A DNA stretch of 64,000 nt from Camellia lanceoleosa (lineage: Eukaryota; Streptophyta; Magnoliopsida; Ericales; Theaceae). A program made the position numbers and the translations under genes. Position 1 is the first letter of the stretch. Every line of letters starts with the position of its first letter. The stretch covers positions 226,278,767 to 226,342,766 of the forward strand of contig CM045758.1 of assembly GCA_025200525.1 (NCBI GenBank). Direction: 5' to 3'. Below the pieces are notes generated by a model. The model worked only from the letters and a program-made list of their open reading frames with translations, was not told the DNA's origin and did not search any database. Below, one piece after another: positions 1-11,200 of the stretch.

Positions 1-2
1 GA

Positions 3-3000
3 CGGGTTCTCGTCGACAACGACAGTTCTTCAGACATCATCTTCCTAAATTGCTTCTGCCAGCTCAAGATCGAGGAAGAAAGTTTGTCCCCTTTCCAAAC
101 CCCATTACTCGGTTTCACTGGAGATCGAGTGACCTCCATCGGCTCTATCGATCTGCCTATCACAATCAGGGAATACCCACGGTAAACCACAAAGTTACTC
201 ACCTTCTTCATCGTCGACTGCCCTTCTGCCTACAACATCATCCATGGTCACACCGCCTTAAATGCTTTCCAAGCTATCACATCCACTTTCCATCTTTCCG
301 TCAAGTTCCCCACCTACCTAGGAGTCGACATAGTAAGAGGAGAGCAGACCGTGGTCAGGGAATATTACGTCGCCTCACTTAAAGTGGTCAAGCTAAAGGA
401 GGCTATGATCATTGAAGGGCTCGACATCAGAGACGAGGATGAACTGGTCAGAGGGGAACCAGTGGAAGAGCTCGTTGAGGTCCCCATCGACCCTACCAAC
501 CCGGCAAAAACTGTCAAAATCGACAGCTAACTATCCTTCCAAGCAAAGGCTGACCTCACTGCCCTCCTGATTGAGCACAACGACATATTTGCTTGGACCC
601 ACTCCGACATGTCGGGTATTGACCCCTCCTTCATAACTCATTGTCTCAGCATTGAGCCCCACTTTCGACCCTTCCGCCAGAAGCAGCGCATCTTTCACCT
701 GGAGCGCAACACTCTTATCGCCTCCGAAGTAGATAAGATCCTTGAGGCACAGTTTATCAAAAATGTAGACTACCCCAGATGGCTATCAAATGTGGTCTTG
801 GTTCGTAAAAACAACGGTAAATGGCGACTCTATGTTGACTACTCAGACCTTAACCGAGCCTACCCCAAAGACAGTTATCCCCTTCCTCGCACAGACCTGC
901 TCGTTGACGCCATGGCTGGCCATCAAATGCTCAGCATCATGGACGCCTTCTCTGGATACAACCAAATTTTGATGCACCCGTCTGATTGGGAGCATACCTC
1001 CTTCATCACCGACCAGGGGACCTACCATTATTGTGTCATGCCGTTTGGGTTGAAAAATGCTAGGGCCACTTACCAACGGTTGGTCAACGCCGTCTTTCAT
1101 CATCAAATTGGCTGGAACATGGAAGTATATGTTGACGACATGCTAGTCAAGAGCAAGCTCTCAACTGATCATCTGGCCGACCTCCGAGAGACCTTCGGCA
1201 CCCTACAAAAATATCAAATGAAGCTCAATCTAAAGAAATGCGCCTTCGGCATGGAATCTGGGAAGTTCTTGGGTTTCATGGTCAGTCAGCGGGGCATCGA
1301 AGCTAACCCCGAAAAGATCAAGGCCTTAATTGAAATGCAGTCACCCAAAACGGTTAAGGAGGTTCAGAGGCTTACTAGCCGAGTTGCCGCCCTCAACCGC
1401 TTCATTTCCCACGCAACGGACAAGTGCCTTCCCTTCTTTAAAGTTTTTCGACAAACTTTTGAGTGGACGGCAGAATCCGAAGAGGCCTTTCAACAGTTGA
1501 AATAATGCATGGCCAACCCCCCCTCCTTTCTCAGGCAATAACGGGCGAACCCCTCTTCCTCTATTTAGCCGTGTCAAACACCGCAGTCAGTGCAGCACTC
1601 ATTGGGGAAGACAGCTCTGTCCAACGACCGGTCTACTACATCAATCAGGCTCTCAGGGGAGCAGAGCAGAACTACCCATTGCTTGAAAAAATGGCCTTAG
1701 CCTTGGTCATAGCCTCAAGACGACTCCGACCTTACTTCCAGGCCCACCCCATTGTCGTCCTCACTGACCAACCGTTCAAGAAAATAATGAACAACCAGAG
1801 TTGTCCGGCCAACTTATGCAATGGTCAGTCGAGCTCAGCCAGTTTGACATCTCCTACAGACCCCGAACGGCGATCAAAGGCCAGGCTGTCACCGATTTTA
1901 TCCTGGAATTCACTAATCCCACTCCGACCACGGCCCCACCACCTTCGTGACCCCCGACTGAGGCAGAAGACCCCCACTCTTGGATCCTCAACGTCGACGG
2001 ATCATCCCGCAAAGAAGGCAGTGGGGCTGGTCTTATCCTCACCGCCCCCGAGGGTGGTTACTTCAAATGTGCTCTCCGTTTCTTGTTTGACGCAAGCAAT
2101 AATGAGGCCGAATATGAGGCATTGATAGCAGGTCTCCGCCTAGCCAGAGACATTGGTGTTAGCCATATCCAAGTGTTCAGCGATTCCCAACTCATTGTTG
2201 GACAAATCACGGGGGAATTCGATGCCAAGGAAGACACAATGTGGGCTTACAGGGATATTGCACTCCCTCTTGCTCGCCTCTTCAACACTTTCTATATCAA
2301 GCACATCCCGCGGGCAGAAAACTCCAAGGCAGATGAGATGGCTCAATTAACTTCTGCCGACCAGTCAGACCTCAGCCACGGTGTCCGCCTTGAGTACCTG
2401 GCCCACCACGCCATTTCCCCAAACCAGCAGCAAGTCCACTTCCTCCAAGATGAACCTATTCCATGGGCGGCAGACATCTTTCTATTTCTGACAACGGGGG
2501 AACTGCTAGACAACAAACAGCAGATCGCCAAAGTCAGGGCCCGGTCGTCCAACTACATTCTTATCAGTGGTCTCTTGTACAAACATGGCTTTTCACGTCC
2601 ATACTTGCAATGCCTCAATCCCGCTCAAGCAACCTACGTGATGAGAGAAGTCCATGAGGGTGTATGTGGCAACCATTCGGGGGCCAGGTCACTAGGACAC
2701 AAAATACTCTGCACTAGTTACTTCTGGCCTACTCTCAGCCAAGATGCCGCCGAATTCGTGCTTAAATGTGATAAGTGCCAACGCTTTGCCAACATCCCTC
2801 ATGCTCCTCCTACAGAATTGATCACACTTTGCAGCCCTTACCCATTCGCCAAATGGGAGATCGACCTAGTTGGCCCATTGCCCACTAGCTGAGACCAAAC
2901 CAAATTCGCAATTGTCGCCATTGATTACTTCACTAAATGGGTGGAGGCGGAACCCCTTACCACAATTATCGAGTGGAACTCAACCAGATTTATCTGGCAA

Positions 3001-3699
3001 TCAATCGTGTGCCGATTTGGCATCCCCCAAGCCATTGTCTCTGACAATGGCAAACAATTTGACAATGCCAAGTTCAGGAAATTCTGTGCAAAACTTCAAA
3101 TCCAGCCATGTTTCTCTTCCCCAGGTCATCCCCAAGCCAACAGCCAAGTTGAGGTTACCAACCGTTCTCTTCTGAAGATCATCAAAACTAAGCTAGAAGC
3201 AGCTAAGGGACTCTGGGCTGAGGAATTACCAAATGTACTCTGGGCCTACCGCACTATCGCTCAAACCCCCACTGGGGAGACCCCTTTTCGCTTAACATAC
3301 GGCGCTGAGGCGGTCATCCCAGTGGAAATTGGTCTGCCTACCCCGAGGGTTCTACACCCGAATCCAAAACTAACTGAAGAGCTACGTTGGGCAGACCTAG
3401 ACCTAATCAAAGAGCTCCGAGAGACCACTGCTGTCAGGTGGGCCTCATACCAATAGAAAATGAGGACACACTACAACTGCAAAGTCCGACCGAAGGAGTT
3501 CGTTGTGGGGGACCTTGTTTTGCACAAAGCAACTCTTGCCACCAAAAATCCAACTGAGGGCAAGCTGGCAGCCAAGTGAAAGGGACCTTACGTCATCAAG
3601 GCCAGACCTCGTCCAGGTACTTACCAACTTCAAGACATGGAAGGACGAGACCTCCACCACCCATGGAACGCCAAGCACTTGAAGCGTTATTTTCAATAA
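3..3699 (+). pseudogene. Decayed gag-pol polyprotein, protease to integrase
   Basis: Polyprotein of a Ty3/gypsy element (protease, RT, RNase H, integrase). The frame starting at base 3 opens with an aspartic protease motif read as VDNDSS; the family has D-x-G-S-S, so the glycine is lost. RT lies at about 609-1500 with the catalytic YVDDM near 1130. A first RNase H lies at about 1530-1800, and a second archaeal-type RNase H at about 1990-2350 (DGSS, NNEAEYEAL, SDSQLIVGQ). Integrase shows an H-H-C-C finger at about 2650-2790 and a DDE core (EIDLVGP, SDNGKQF, then a Glu in QVEVTN near 3150). In-frame stops are at 183, 528, 1503, 1948, 2890, 3454 and 3577. Frame changes occur in the C-run near 1515-1522 and near 1800. 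The frame ends at a TAA at 3697-3699. Confidence 0.88.
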
Positions 3700-3869
3700 A
3701 GCCCTATTTTGTATTGATCAATTGTTGTATTTTCCTTTTGACAATCTACACACTTGAATGTTCTTGTTCTTCTCTCGCATGATGTAAATTTCTAATCAAA
3801 TGGGCTACACTTTAAATGACAACAATCTTACATCTCAGTTATCTGTGTGGTATTTCAATAACGTCCTGA
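3700..3869. other. Short non-coding spacer after integrase
   Basis: AT-rich sequence between the end of pol and the tandem-repeat zone. I see no gene or recognisable signal. Confidence 0.4.
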
Positions 3870-4115
3870 TTGCAGCACTCAGCTAAAAGCCTCAGCCAGA
3901 CTAAGCATGAAGAGCTCAGCCAGACTGAGTTACTTAAAGCCTCCGCCAGACTGAGCTTGAAGAGCTCAGCCAGACTGAGTTACTTAAAGCCTCAGCCAGA
4001 CTGAGTTACTTAAAGTCTCAGCTAAACTAACCATGAGGAGCTCAGCCAGACTGAGTTACTTGAAGAGTTAGCCAGACTGAGTTAATCATGGCTCAACCCA
4101 AACTAAGCACGAATG
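3870..4115 (+). repeat. Short tandem repeats in the retrotransposon 3' untranslated zone
   Basis: About eight imperfect copies of a 25-32 bp unit built on GCTCAGCCAGACTGAGTTAC followed by TTAAAGCCTC or TTGAAGAG. Hypervariable tandem repeats between pol and the antisense ORF are common in Tat elements. Confidence 0.8.
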
Positions 4116-4685
4116 AAGAGCTCGGCCAAGGCCATTCTTGCAAACTTCATGATTGTGGCATAGTTGCCATACTTAGTTAAATTCCAGGTTCGTGTTTTTA
4201 CGCCTCTTAACACTCTTTACTTTTTTTAACTTTTATTTCCCAACTTAGCCTTTCATATATCAACACTCTTACAATGTGATTTAAAACTTCACTTTTTGGG
4301 ACCCTTACAGTTCAACATTTTACAAGCCAGACTGACTCCCTACTGGGTTGCGATTTGCAATTGCGTTTTTGACATTCTCACATTTTAAACTTCACTTTAC
4401 ATTGTGGTTTTCTCACAAGTTAGACTGACTCCCTACTTCTCAATTTTCACTGCAATTTATACACAAGCATTATTTGAATAACCATTCTCATTCTTCTCAT
4501 AGTTACAAAAATAAAGGCCACAGTGTGACAAATACAACTCAGAATTTTATTTATTCACAAACTCATACATAAGTTTACTGCAAAAATTACACTCCCAAAA
4601 AAAAAAAAAAAAAAACAACAACAACAAAAAACAAAACAACAACAAAAATTTTATTTATAAACAAAGTGCAAACATTTTACATTCA
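4116..4685. other. Retrotransposon untranslated region with A-rich tract
   Basis: No coding capacity. It holds two loosely repeated phrases around AGACTGACTCCCTACT (4328 and 4424) and a poly-A/ACA-rich tract at about 4591-4650, just beyond the 3' end of the antisense ORF. Confidence 0.5.
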
Positions 4686-7382
4686 TCATTCTTCCTCGCT
4701 CGAAACAAGATCTTCTTTGTCCACACCTTCATCTAAGGGGGTCTGGGCCACATCGTCTTCCTCTACTCTAACAGTGTTGAAGTCCAAGTCTGGGAACAGC
4801 TCTTCAACCTTTCGCTTAAAAGTTTTCCAGCCGCTGTCCCAGAACTCAGCCATCTCATGTTTGTGGAAGTCCGACCGCTAGAAGCTCTGGATCACTTCTT
4901 CTTCACTCTTGCTCCCAGTGGTCGCTCTCAATGGGCCAGCCCCCCCAGACCCCTCTCTTGCCAAGTTGCTTGCGATTGCGGCATCAATGGCCATCTGGAA
5001 GTCGGCGGACCCCTTGAACTGCTCAACCGCTGCAATGCATAGGTCAGGGTACGCCACCCTCTCAGATGCCAGTTTCGCCCTTTCTTCCTCCAAGGCCTTC
5101 TCCAGCCCTGCCTTCTCTGCCGCTACCTTGGCACGCTCGTCTGCCAGATCTTTCTCCAACCCAGCGATCTTTAGATCTGCTTCTTCCTTTTCTTTAATCG
5201 ACTGGGCGCGCAGATCCTCGTTATAGGTCATCGCCTCATCCCACCGTTCGTTGGCGACGGTGCAGGCCTTCTACGCCTCTTCCAACTTCTTCTGCTCACC
5301 GACTAGCTGGAATTCGAGCGACACCATCTTGTGGCGTTCCGTCTCCAACTCCAACTTGGTCACGAGCAGCTCAACATGGGCACGGTCGGCAACATTCCTC
5401 TGCACCGTCGCCAACACCTCCATTTTCTTATATACGGGCCTCTTCACCTTCGCACACTCCGACTCGACGCTCTTTCTCCGTCCTGCAGTCTCCATCCTCA
5501 AATTTTTAAGCTGGGCCTTCACCTCCCCTAACTTCATCTTCAACGGCTCAATTTCTCCCTTTGCATACGCCGCTTTCCTCAGTAAGGCTCCTGCTAAGGT
5601 CGTCGCCTTCATCTGGGCAGAACACAAAACCCTTTGCAGTTCGGCCTCAGTGAAACTGGCCATTGAGCGCACGGCTGCCTCTTCCACTACCCTCAAAAGG
5701 CGATCTGCAGCTGTCCTGGCTAGGCCTCATTCTCCCTCCAGTCGCCCAGACACTGCTGGAGCATGGTAGATGGCAGTCTTTAGCTTGACCCCCTCTCCTT
5801 GGCGCACAGGACCCCCTTTGGGCTGCTGCCCCACCCCCTCCTCAGGGCCAGTTGAGCCACTTTCCACTTGCATCTTGGGACCCATAGCACTCATGTGCTC
5901 TTCTTCCTCTTGGGCCCTTTAACCTTTGTCCCCCTACGCCTCTGGGATAACCACCCCTTCTGGAGTAGCCCCTACTCCCTTCTCCTCTGCCTTCTCCGCC
6001 ATGGGAGTGTCCTCCCCACCAACCCTCATCTTCTTCGAACCGGGCGCATCTGTAGCCCCCTCAGTGGCAACCCTCCTATTCTTCAATCTCTTCAGTCCAA
6101 CCTCCACCTCTCATCTGTCCCTCTCCTTCAGGGGGTCTATGGGTTGTGGCAATGAGGCAAACTCACTCAGGTTCTTATCGCCCAAAGGCTTAGGGTGAGT
6201 TCGAATCCTCTCCCTCATTATCACATTTGGGGCAGGACCCAAATTTGCCTCTTTATACTTGTCCGCTCGGGCAAACAATCTCCTCTCCTCCTCCTCCTTT
6301 GCCTTCCTTTGCGCCTCTAGCTCCTCCCTTGCTGGGTCCTCCCCAAATGGTTGCGGTCCCAATTTCAGGGTGAACAACATTGAAGGCAAGACCAGCTCAT
6401 CCCATCTCACCCCTTTCTCTTCCCTCTACTCCCTCACCTTCTTCACTCGGTCTTCAGCCTCTCCGCCCAACTTAGGCTCGACTGATTTGGTGGGGACCTT
6501 CCACGTTGTGCGAACCCCAGCTCCACCGTTCGCCATCACAAAGAACCATCTCGGCCTCCACCCCTTCACCGAAGATGGAAGACCCGCCACCAGCCCTCGC
6601 CCTACCATTGCTTGCAGCGTCACCCATGTCTCCTGCTGACCGGAGGCCTTGTAGCAGGAGAAGAACTCCTCTACTATCATTGTCGTCCCTCTGGTTGCCT
6701 GCGGCCAAGCACTCGCGCACGCCATTACTATCTTCCAAGCGTTCAGCATCAGTTGCCCTGGCGCCGCTTCGAGCTTGTTTAGCACATCCACCACTACTTG
6801 GGGGAGAGGTAGCCTCAAACCCCCTCGCAATGCCTCCTCATACAAGCTAAATTCGCCTGGTCGCACGTCTGATGCCCTCTCCTTGGTTGTGGGCAATCTT
6901 AGCCCTATCTCCGAGGGAATTTGATACTTCTTCCTTATCCCCTCCAATTCCTCTACTGTCAGTACGGATCTGTCCGGTTTGGTGTACCAATGGTTGGGCT
7001 CCACCTGGCTAATAGGTCTCACAGTCGAGATTATTGTCTTAGGGCAAGCCCGCACAGCTTGACTTGCTCCCTCCCCCTCCCTACGCTCCATACGATATTG
7101 TTCTGCCAAGTCCACCGCATCGTCGTCGCCTAATGGATCGACCCTTGCGGTTGTTGCTTCCTCTTGGGCCATCTCTCTTGTGTGTCTACGAATGGCTTCG
7201 GATGCAGGCGCAAGAAAGTTCACAAAGTGTTGTAGAGGTGTGTCACTGGCAACGAACGAGTTTACTTCTGAGATATTTTGATTTTTTGCAAAGAGATAGG
7301 TAAAACGTATAATACCAAAAGCCCAAGGCTTGCCTATATTCCAAGGGTCACAATTAAATTTCGCTAGTTTGAAAATTTTCAA
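4686..7382 (-). pseudogene. Antisense ORF of the Tat element, gypsy-type transposon domain plus coiled coil
   Basis: A single minus-strand frame runs from 7382 to a TGA at 4686-4688. It is interrupted by in-frame stops, including 6426-6428, about 6111, about 5271 and 4878-4880. The N-terminal third (about 6700-7175) resembles the 'putative gypsy type transposon' family (Pfam PF04195), with IPSEIGLRLP, FSLYEEALRGGLRLPLP and PGQLMLNAWKI. The C-terminal half is Glu/Lys/Ala-rich coiled coil, followed by a segment with CIAAVEQFKGSADFQMAID. The likely start is the Met at 7172 (MAQEEA); the upstream part to 7382 looks non-coding. The function of these extra ORFs is unknown. The position between pol and the 3' LTR, on the opposite strand, matches Grande-like Tat elements. 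Confidence 0.75.
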
Positions 7383-7584
7383 AAATCCGCCAAAACTGTC
7401 TTTTTAACACCCTATATTGACCTATCGTTTCATTTCTTACTTAGCGCCAAACCTTCCCCATCATGGGATTCCGCCACGTGTATGCCCACGATCCACTGCC
7501 CCATTCCCCTACCTTGTCTTTTTTACTTCAAATCACCACGTGCCCTGCCACTCCTCGAGCCCCGCGTACCGCTACTTGCCCCTC

Positions 7585-7775
7585 CACTCATGGTCGGTCC
7601 CTCCACTCGGTCACCCTTCGCGGTCGGCCCTCTTCATGGTTAGTTCCTCCACTTGGTCACCCTTCGCGATCGACCCTCCTCATGGTCGGCCCTCCACATG
7701 GTCAGCCCTCTATGAGGTCGGCCCCCCTTATTCGATCACCCGTCGCGGTCGACCCCCCTCATGGTTGGCCCCTTC
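7585..7775 (+). repeat. GC-rich ~45-bp degenerate tandem repeats before the LTR
   Basis: About four imperfect copies of a unit containing GGTCACCCTTCGCGGTCG and CCTCATGGTCGGCCC. They lie between the antisense ORF and the polypurine-like tract. The ORFs across this stretch look like by-products of the repeat. Confidence 0.6.
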
Positions 7776-7839
7776 GCCTCGCCGGTCTCTAGCAACCATC
7801 ATTCTCTTCATTATTCCCTTCGTTGGACTAAAGCTGCAC

Positions 7840-8437
7840 TTGGGAATGGGAGACTACTAACATGGGTAGATCCATAAAGGCTATAGCCCACTATGAACAA
7901 CCCAAGCCCACCACTTAGGGCCCAATACATAATTCAACTCATGAGGCCCAACATGGCTGGAAGTCAACATGGCATTAAGGACCAATGACACTCAGACACG
8001 TGGCAGGTGAAGGACAAGCCACATAAGCAGACAAAGATCCTGCAAAGTTATTGCACTGCACATCAGCCATTAACGAAGCCCCTTACAGTATTTATTGCAA
8101 TAAGCCCTCCCCATCGAGACAGAACGGCCTTACCATGAACAAGACAAGCTAGGGCATAGACTTTCGGCCATGGCGACAAGTCGGAAGGGACAACGAAATG
8201 ATTACCAAAGGATATAAACAGACGTCGAAGACAAGAAGAAGGTTAAGCTTTCTATCTCTAATCTATCTCTATACTCCACTTCTCTTTCTAACTTGCTCAT
8301 CGGAGGGTTCACTGGGGGACTCCCCGTTCCCCGTTGGACTCTTGTGCAGGTCTTCTGGTGGGCTTGGTCATTCGAACGCGGGTTCTTGAAGCGTGGATTA
8401 GTCCGACCCGTTCCATCTGGAACACGCTATATCATCA
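7840..8437 (+). repeat. Probable 3' LTR of the Tat element
   Basis: A purine-rich tract (GGGAATGGGAGAC, about 7841-7853) precedes the region and could be the polypurine tract. A TATAAA lies at 8213-8218. The end is placed at ATCATCA (8431-8437). Both boundaries are inferred, since the partner LTR is outside the window. Confidence 0.55.
8213..8218 (+). promoter_or_regulatory. TATA box of the LTR promoter
   Basis: TATAAA within the LTR, followed by pyrimidine-rich sequence, as expected at the U3/R border. Confidence 0.5.
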
Positions 8438-8566
8438 GGACACGTCAAATGATGTGTCCCTTTAATTCAATAAATTTTTTGTAGGGGACATGCGTGTTCA
8501 TATTGAAACACGATGGGGCTTATTTTTAATTTTGTTATATTTATTTGGGGTCAAAGTGTAATATTA

Positions 8567-8571
<5 letters not shown>

Positions 8572-8603
<32 letters not shown>

Positions 8604-8627
8604 AACAACAACAACAACAACAACAAC
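8572..8627 (+). repeat. Poly-A followed by (CAA)n microsatellite
   Basis: A run of about 30 A followed by about eight CAA units. It may be the 3' tail of an old retroposed sequence, but no body is recognisable upstream. Confidence 0.8.
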
Positions 8628-8837
8628 TTCGTTGCCCTAATCGCAACAAATGACAGAGAGTGAGGGTAAGCCCCTCTCTCTCTCATGCTCCATCTAATCG
8701 ATCCACCACTTCCTTGAACCAGTCGATCCACTACCTCCATCCAATCGATCGAAAACCCTCGACCCTCATCAAGTCGATTGAAGACCTCTATCCAGTCAAG
8801 CTCCATCCAGTCGTCTTCCATTCAGATGACTTTGAAT

Positions 8838-8920
8838 GTAAGCCCCCCTCTCTCTCTCTCTCACGCTCGCTTGCTCTCTCTTTCTCTTTCTCTTTCTCTC
8901 TCTCCCTCTCTTTCTCAAAA
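8838..8920 (+). repeat. (CT)n-rich low-complexity tract
   Basis: CT and CTTT runs. The Ser/Leu-rich ORFs here are low-complexity artefacts. Confidence 0.8.
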
Positions 8921-9100
8921 TTATTTTTTTTATACGTTTATATATATGTATATACGTAAGACTGTATTTTTTTTATTAAAAAAAAAATTATAGGTTTATA
9001 TATATACAGTATGTAAAATGTCTATAATTTAAGACATTTTAAGACTATATTTTTAAGATTGTATTTTTTTTTAAGACCTTTCCCCCCCCCCCCCTTCTAA

Positions 9101-9376
9101 CGTGCAAAGGACTTGGTTTTCGTTCATAACAACCTCCGTTTTTTATCAAGGAGAACCCCACAATACCTTGAAGGGGAGACTAAGTTATGGGATATTGGGG
9201 GCAATACATTTGATTCATTTGATGATGTTGGGATGCTTGAGGTTGCAAATCTCTCACTTGATGAACCTAAGATGGAGGTTGTGTTGTTTACAGATGATGG
9301 AGGTGCAAACGAAGAAAAAGATGGTGATGCTAATGATGATGCAGACGTGCAAGAAATTGGATCTACATCTACTTGA
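9101..9376 (+). pseudogene. C-terminal fragment of a hAT/DUF659-type transposase
   Basis: The reading frame begins RAKDLVFVHNNLRFLSRR and continues through WDIGG, FDSFDDVG and EVANLSLDEPKME to an acidic tail, ending at a TGA-type stop at 9374-9376. This is the usual extreme C-terminus of plant hAT-like proteins with DUF659 and hAT dimerisation domains. The stretch just upstream is low complexity (T and C runs), a TAA precedes the frame, and no catalytic domain is present. It is therefore a broken fragment rather than a gene. It could also be the last exon of a domesticated gene, but no donor exons are seen to the left. Confidence 0.65.
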
Positions 9377-9387
9377 AGCTTGAATTA

Positions 9388-9658
9388 ATGTTACTATGGC
9401 GGTGTTTGGGAACAAATTTTTTAGGTTTTTTTTTTTTTTGTTTTTTTTTTTCACTAAAAGACAAATTGGTTTCGAAACCAAAAAAAAAACAAATTCAAAC
9501 AAAATATCACATCAAATTCCATAATCATTTCACTTTTTCTCTCACAAACATCACATCCAACCACAAAAAAATCCAACTATCGTCCCAAACACAAAAAAAA
9601 TTTCTCCAATAATATCCTACAACTAAAAAAACCTACTTCCCAAGCACCCACTATGTTA
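9388..9658. mobile_element. MITE, GGTGTTTGGGAA-ended family (copy 1)
   Basis: Ends are GGTGTTTGGGAA on the left and TTCCCAAGCACC on the right. The interior (AATCATTTCACTTTTTCTC, then CACAAACATCACATCCAAC) is closely shared with the element at 29,866-30,128. No coding capacity. Exact ends and superfamily are uncertain. Confidence 0.65.
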
Positions 9659-10150
9659 GTGTTTGTTAATTTTGATTTAGGATGAATGTAATATGAATCT
9701 ACATAACACATAAAAATATAAAATAAAATAAAAATATCCGTCGTCTCCCCCGCTATGTCTGTGTCCCCATTTTTTGGAAATTGCTGTGTCTCATGTTCAT
9801 GTCCGCGTCCGTGTCCGTGCTTCATAGCCAACCATTGAGAAGAAAGAAAAAGAAAAAAAAAAATAGAAGAGATGAAAATGTTAACACCCAATCCTCTGGC
9901 ATCACATAAACCAATTCATTCCATTCACTACATTATAGTTTAGTTATAACTTTGTTTCAAAGTTATAGTTTAGTTCCCATACATCTATACACTTCTGTGG
10001 ATGTAGATTTCTAACCACACAGCCAAAAGGGGAACTCAGCTACAGAGCACTGACAAAATAGATTAAGCCCAAATAACCTACAACAAGAAGATGAGAATTC
10101 AGCAGTAATTCTTCCACCTAGGGACACTCCGACGATCAAGTTAATAGACA
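9659..10150. other. Unassigned intergenic DNA
   Basis: No gene seen. A segment at about 9735-9835, read on the minus strand, contains GAAGCACGGACACGG and related GGACACG phrases. I recall this type of dispersed sequence from plant genomes but cannot assign it. Confidence 0.3.
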
Positions 10151-10169
10151 ATATCTCTCAAAGATAGCA

Positions 10170-11200
10170 CAAGCTGATAGTAGGACTAGAAATACCAATA
10201 TACCACGGTGACCCCGTGAAAATGGGAGTAGGGTAGCCCGAGAGTAGGGGACTCCCTTTCCATTACACAAGTCATGGACCTGCCTTAGTTACATAAACAG
10301 GGCTAAGGAAGCCCCCTTAGGCTTGGTACGAAAGCACAGTATGGCTGATAGCTAGCTTAGATATGGCCTTTGCCTTGAAAGGTTAGGAAGTTTGTAGTTA
10401 GGTGGCTAAGAGTGAAGGCATCATTGAGGTGAATACGAACATAGCTGATAGCAGGCTATGGAGTCTTGAGAATACATGTCTTGGCTAAATTAAACTGAGA
10501 AGGCAAGTGCAGTGGAAAACACTACCACTGCAAGTGCACTTGCTGAGACATCTGTGCCAAACAGATAGTACATAGTACATGCAGAGGGACACATGGCACC
10601 TTTAGTGGTCCAAGGCAGAAGATTCCATGTGATTCTTAGGGACACATGTCCTTATTTTATTTAGCCACTTGGTATCATTTGGTACCAAGGAAAAGCCTAT
10701 AAATAGGACTCATTTCCCAAGGTTCAAGAAGAGGATTTTTAGGACTTAGGAAGATGCTGCCTATTTGTGCACTGCCATTCTTTTCTCCTTGAACCACTTG
10801 CTCTACTCTCACCCAACTACTCATTCTCCAACTTTCTTAGATTTTGTTGACTCATTCTCTTGCAAGCCCAGATCTGTTGGATCATCAACATAGTTTTGTC
10901 TCTTTAATCACTGTTCACTCCGAACCCCCTACACCTAGCAACCTTTAGCGCTGACTTAACCACTCCTGCCTTAGCTCTATAGCCTAAATAAGGCGGCTAG
11001 CTAATCCATGGAGAGTAAAGTAAGGAAGAGGGGTTAAGAACCGAAGGTTGAGACTAAACGGGGAGCTTAATATACCTTTCAAGAAAAGACCTTTCTTTTA
11101 CGCCTTATTTGTTATGAAAGCGGAACCGCCGAGTGGAAGTGAGAAGGCAACTGGCTATTGTAGGGAAAGTGGTTGATCGTGATTACCATGTCATTGGTAT
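10170..11200 (+). other. LTR-like or organelle-like region, unassigned
   Basis: Less AT-rich than its surroundings and without a long ORF. CCTATAAATAGG at 10,696-10,707 followed by CTCATTTCCCAAGG looks like a U3/R promoter of an LTR element. The segment from about 10,900 to 11,170 (CTTAGCTCTATAGCCT, GCGGAACCGCCGAGTGG) has the base composition of plant mitochondrial intergenic DNA. Neither assignment can be settled by eye. Confidence 0.3.
10698..10705 (+). promoter_or_regulatory. TATA box in LTR-like sequence
   Basis: TATAAATA in a GC-flanked context typical of plant LTR promoters. Confidence 0.35.

Larger units (their letters stand above)
1..8437 (+). mobile_element. Ty3/gypsy LTR retrotransposon, Tat-type, truncated by window start
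   Basis: Order seen: protease remnant, reverse transcriptase, RNase H, a second RNase H, integrase, a short tandem-repeat zone, an antisense ORF, and an LTR-like end. Two consecutive RNase H domains and an extra antisense ORF between pol and the 3' LTR are known marks of the Tat lineage (Ogre, Retand and Grande type elements). The 5' LTR, primer-binding site and gag lie left of the window. The coding frames carry several stops and at least two frameshifts, so this copy is non-autonomous. The right boundary is set at an ATCATCA before 8438 and is approximate, because no second LTR is available for comparison. Confidence 0.8.

Noticed and set aside
50..382. 110-codon ORF at the window start as a gene
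   Set aside because: It is out of frame with the protease of the retrotransposon that occupies the same bases.
5251..5769. 172-codon plus-strand ORF as a gene
   Set aside because: It is the shadow of the minus-strand coiled-coil ORF of the Tat element.
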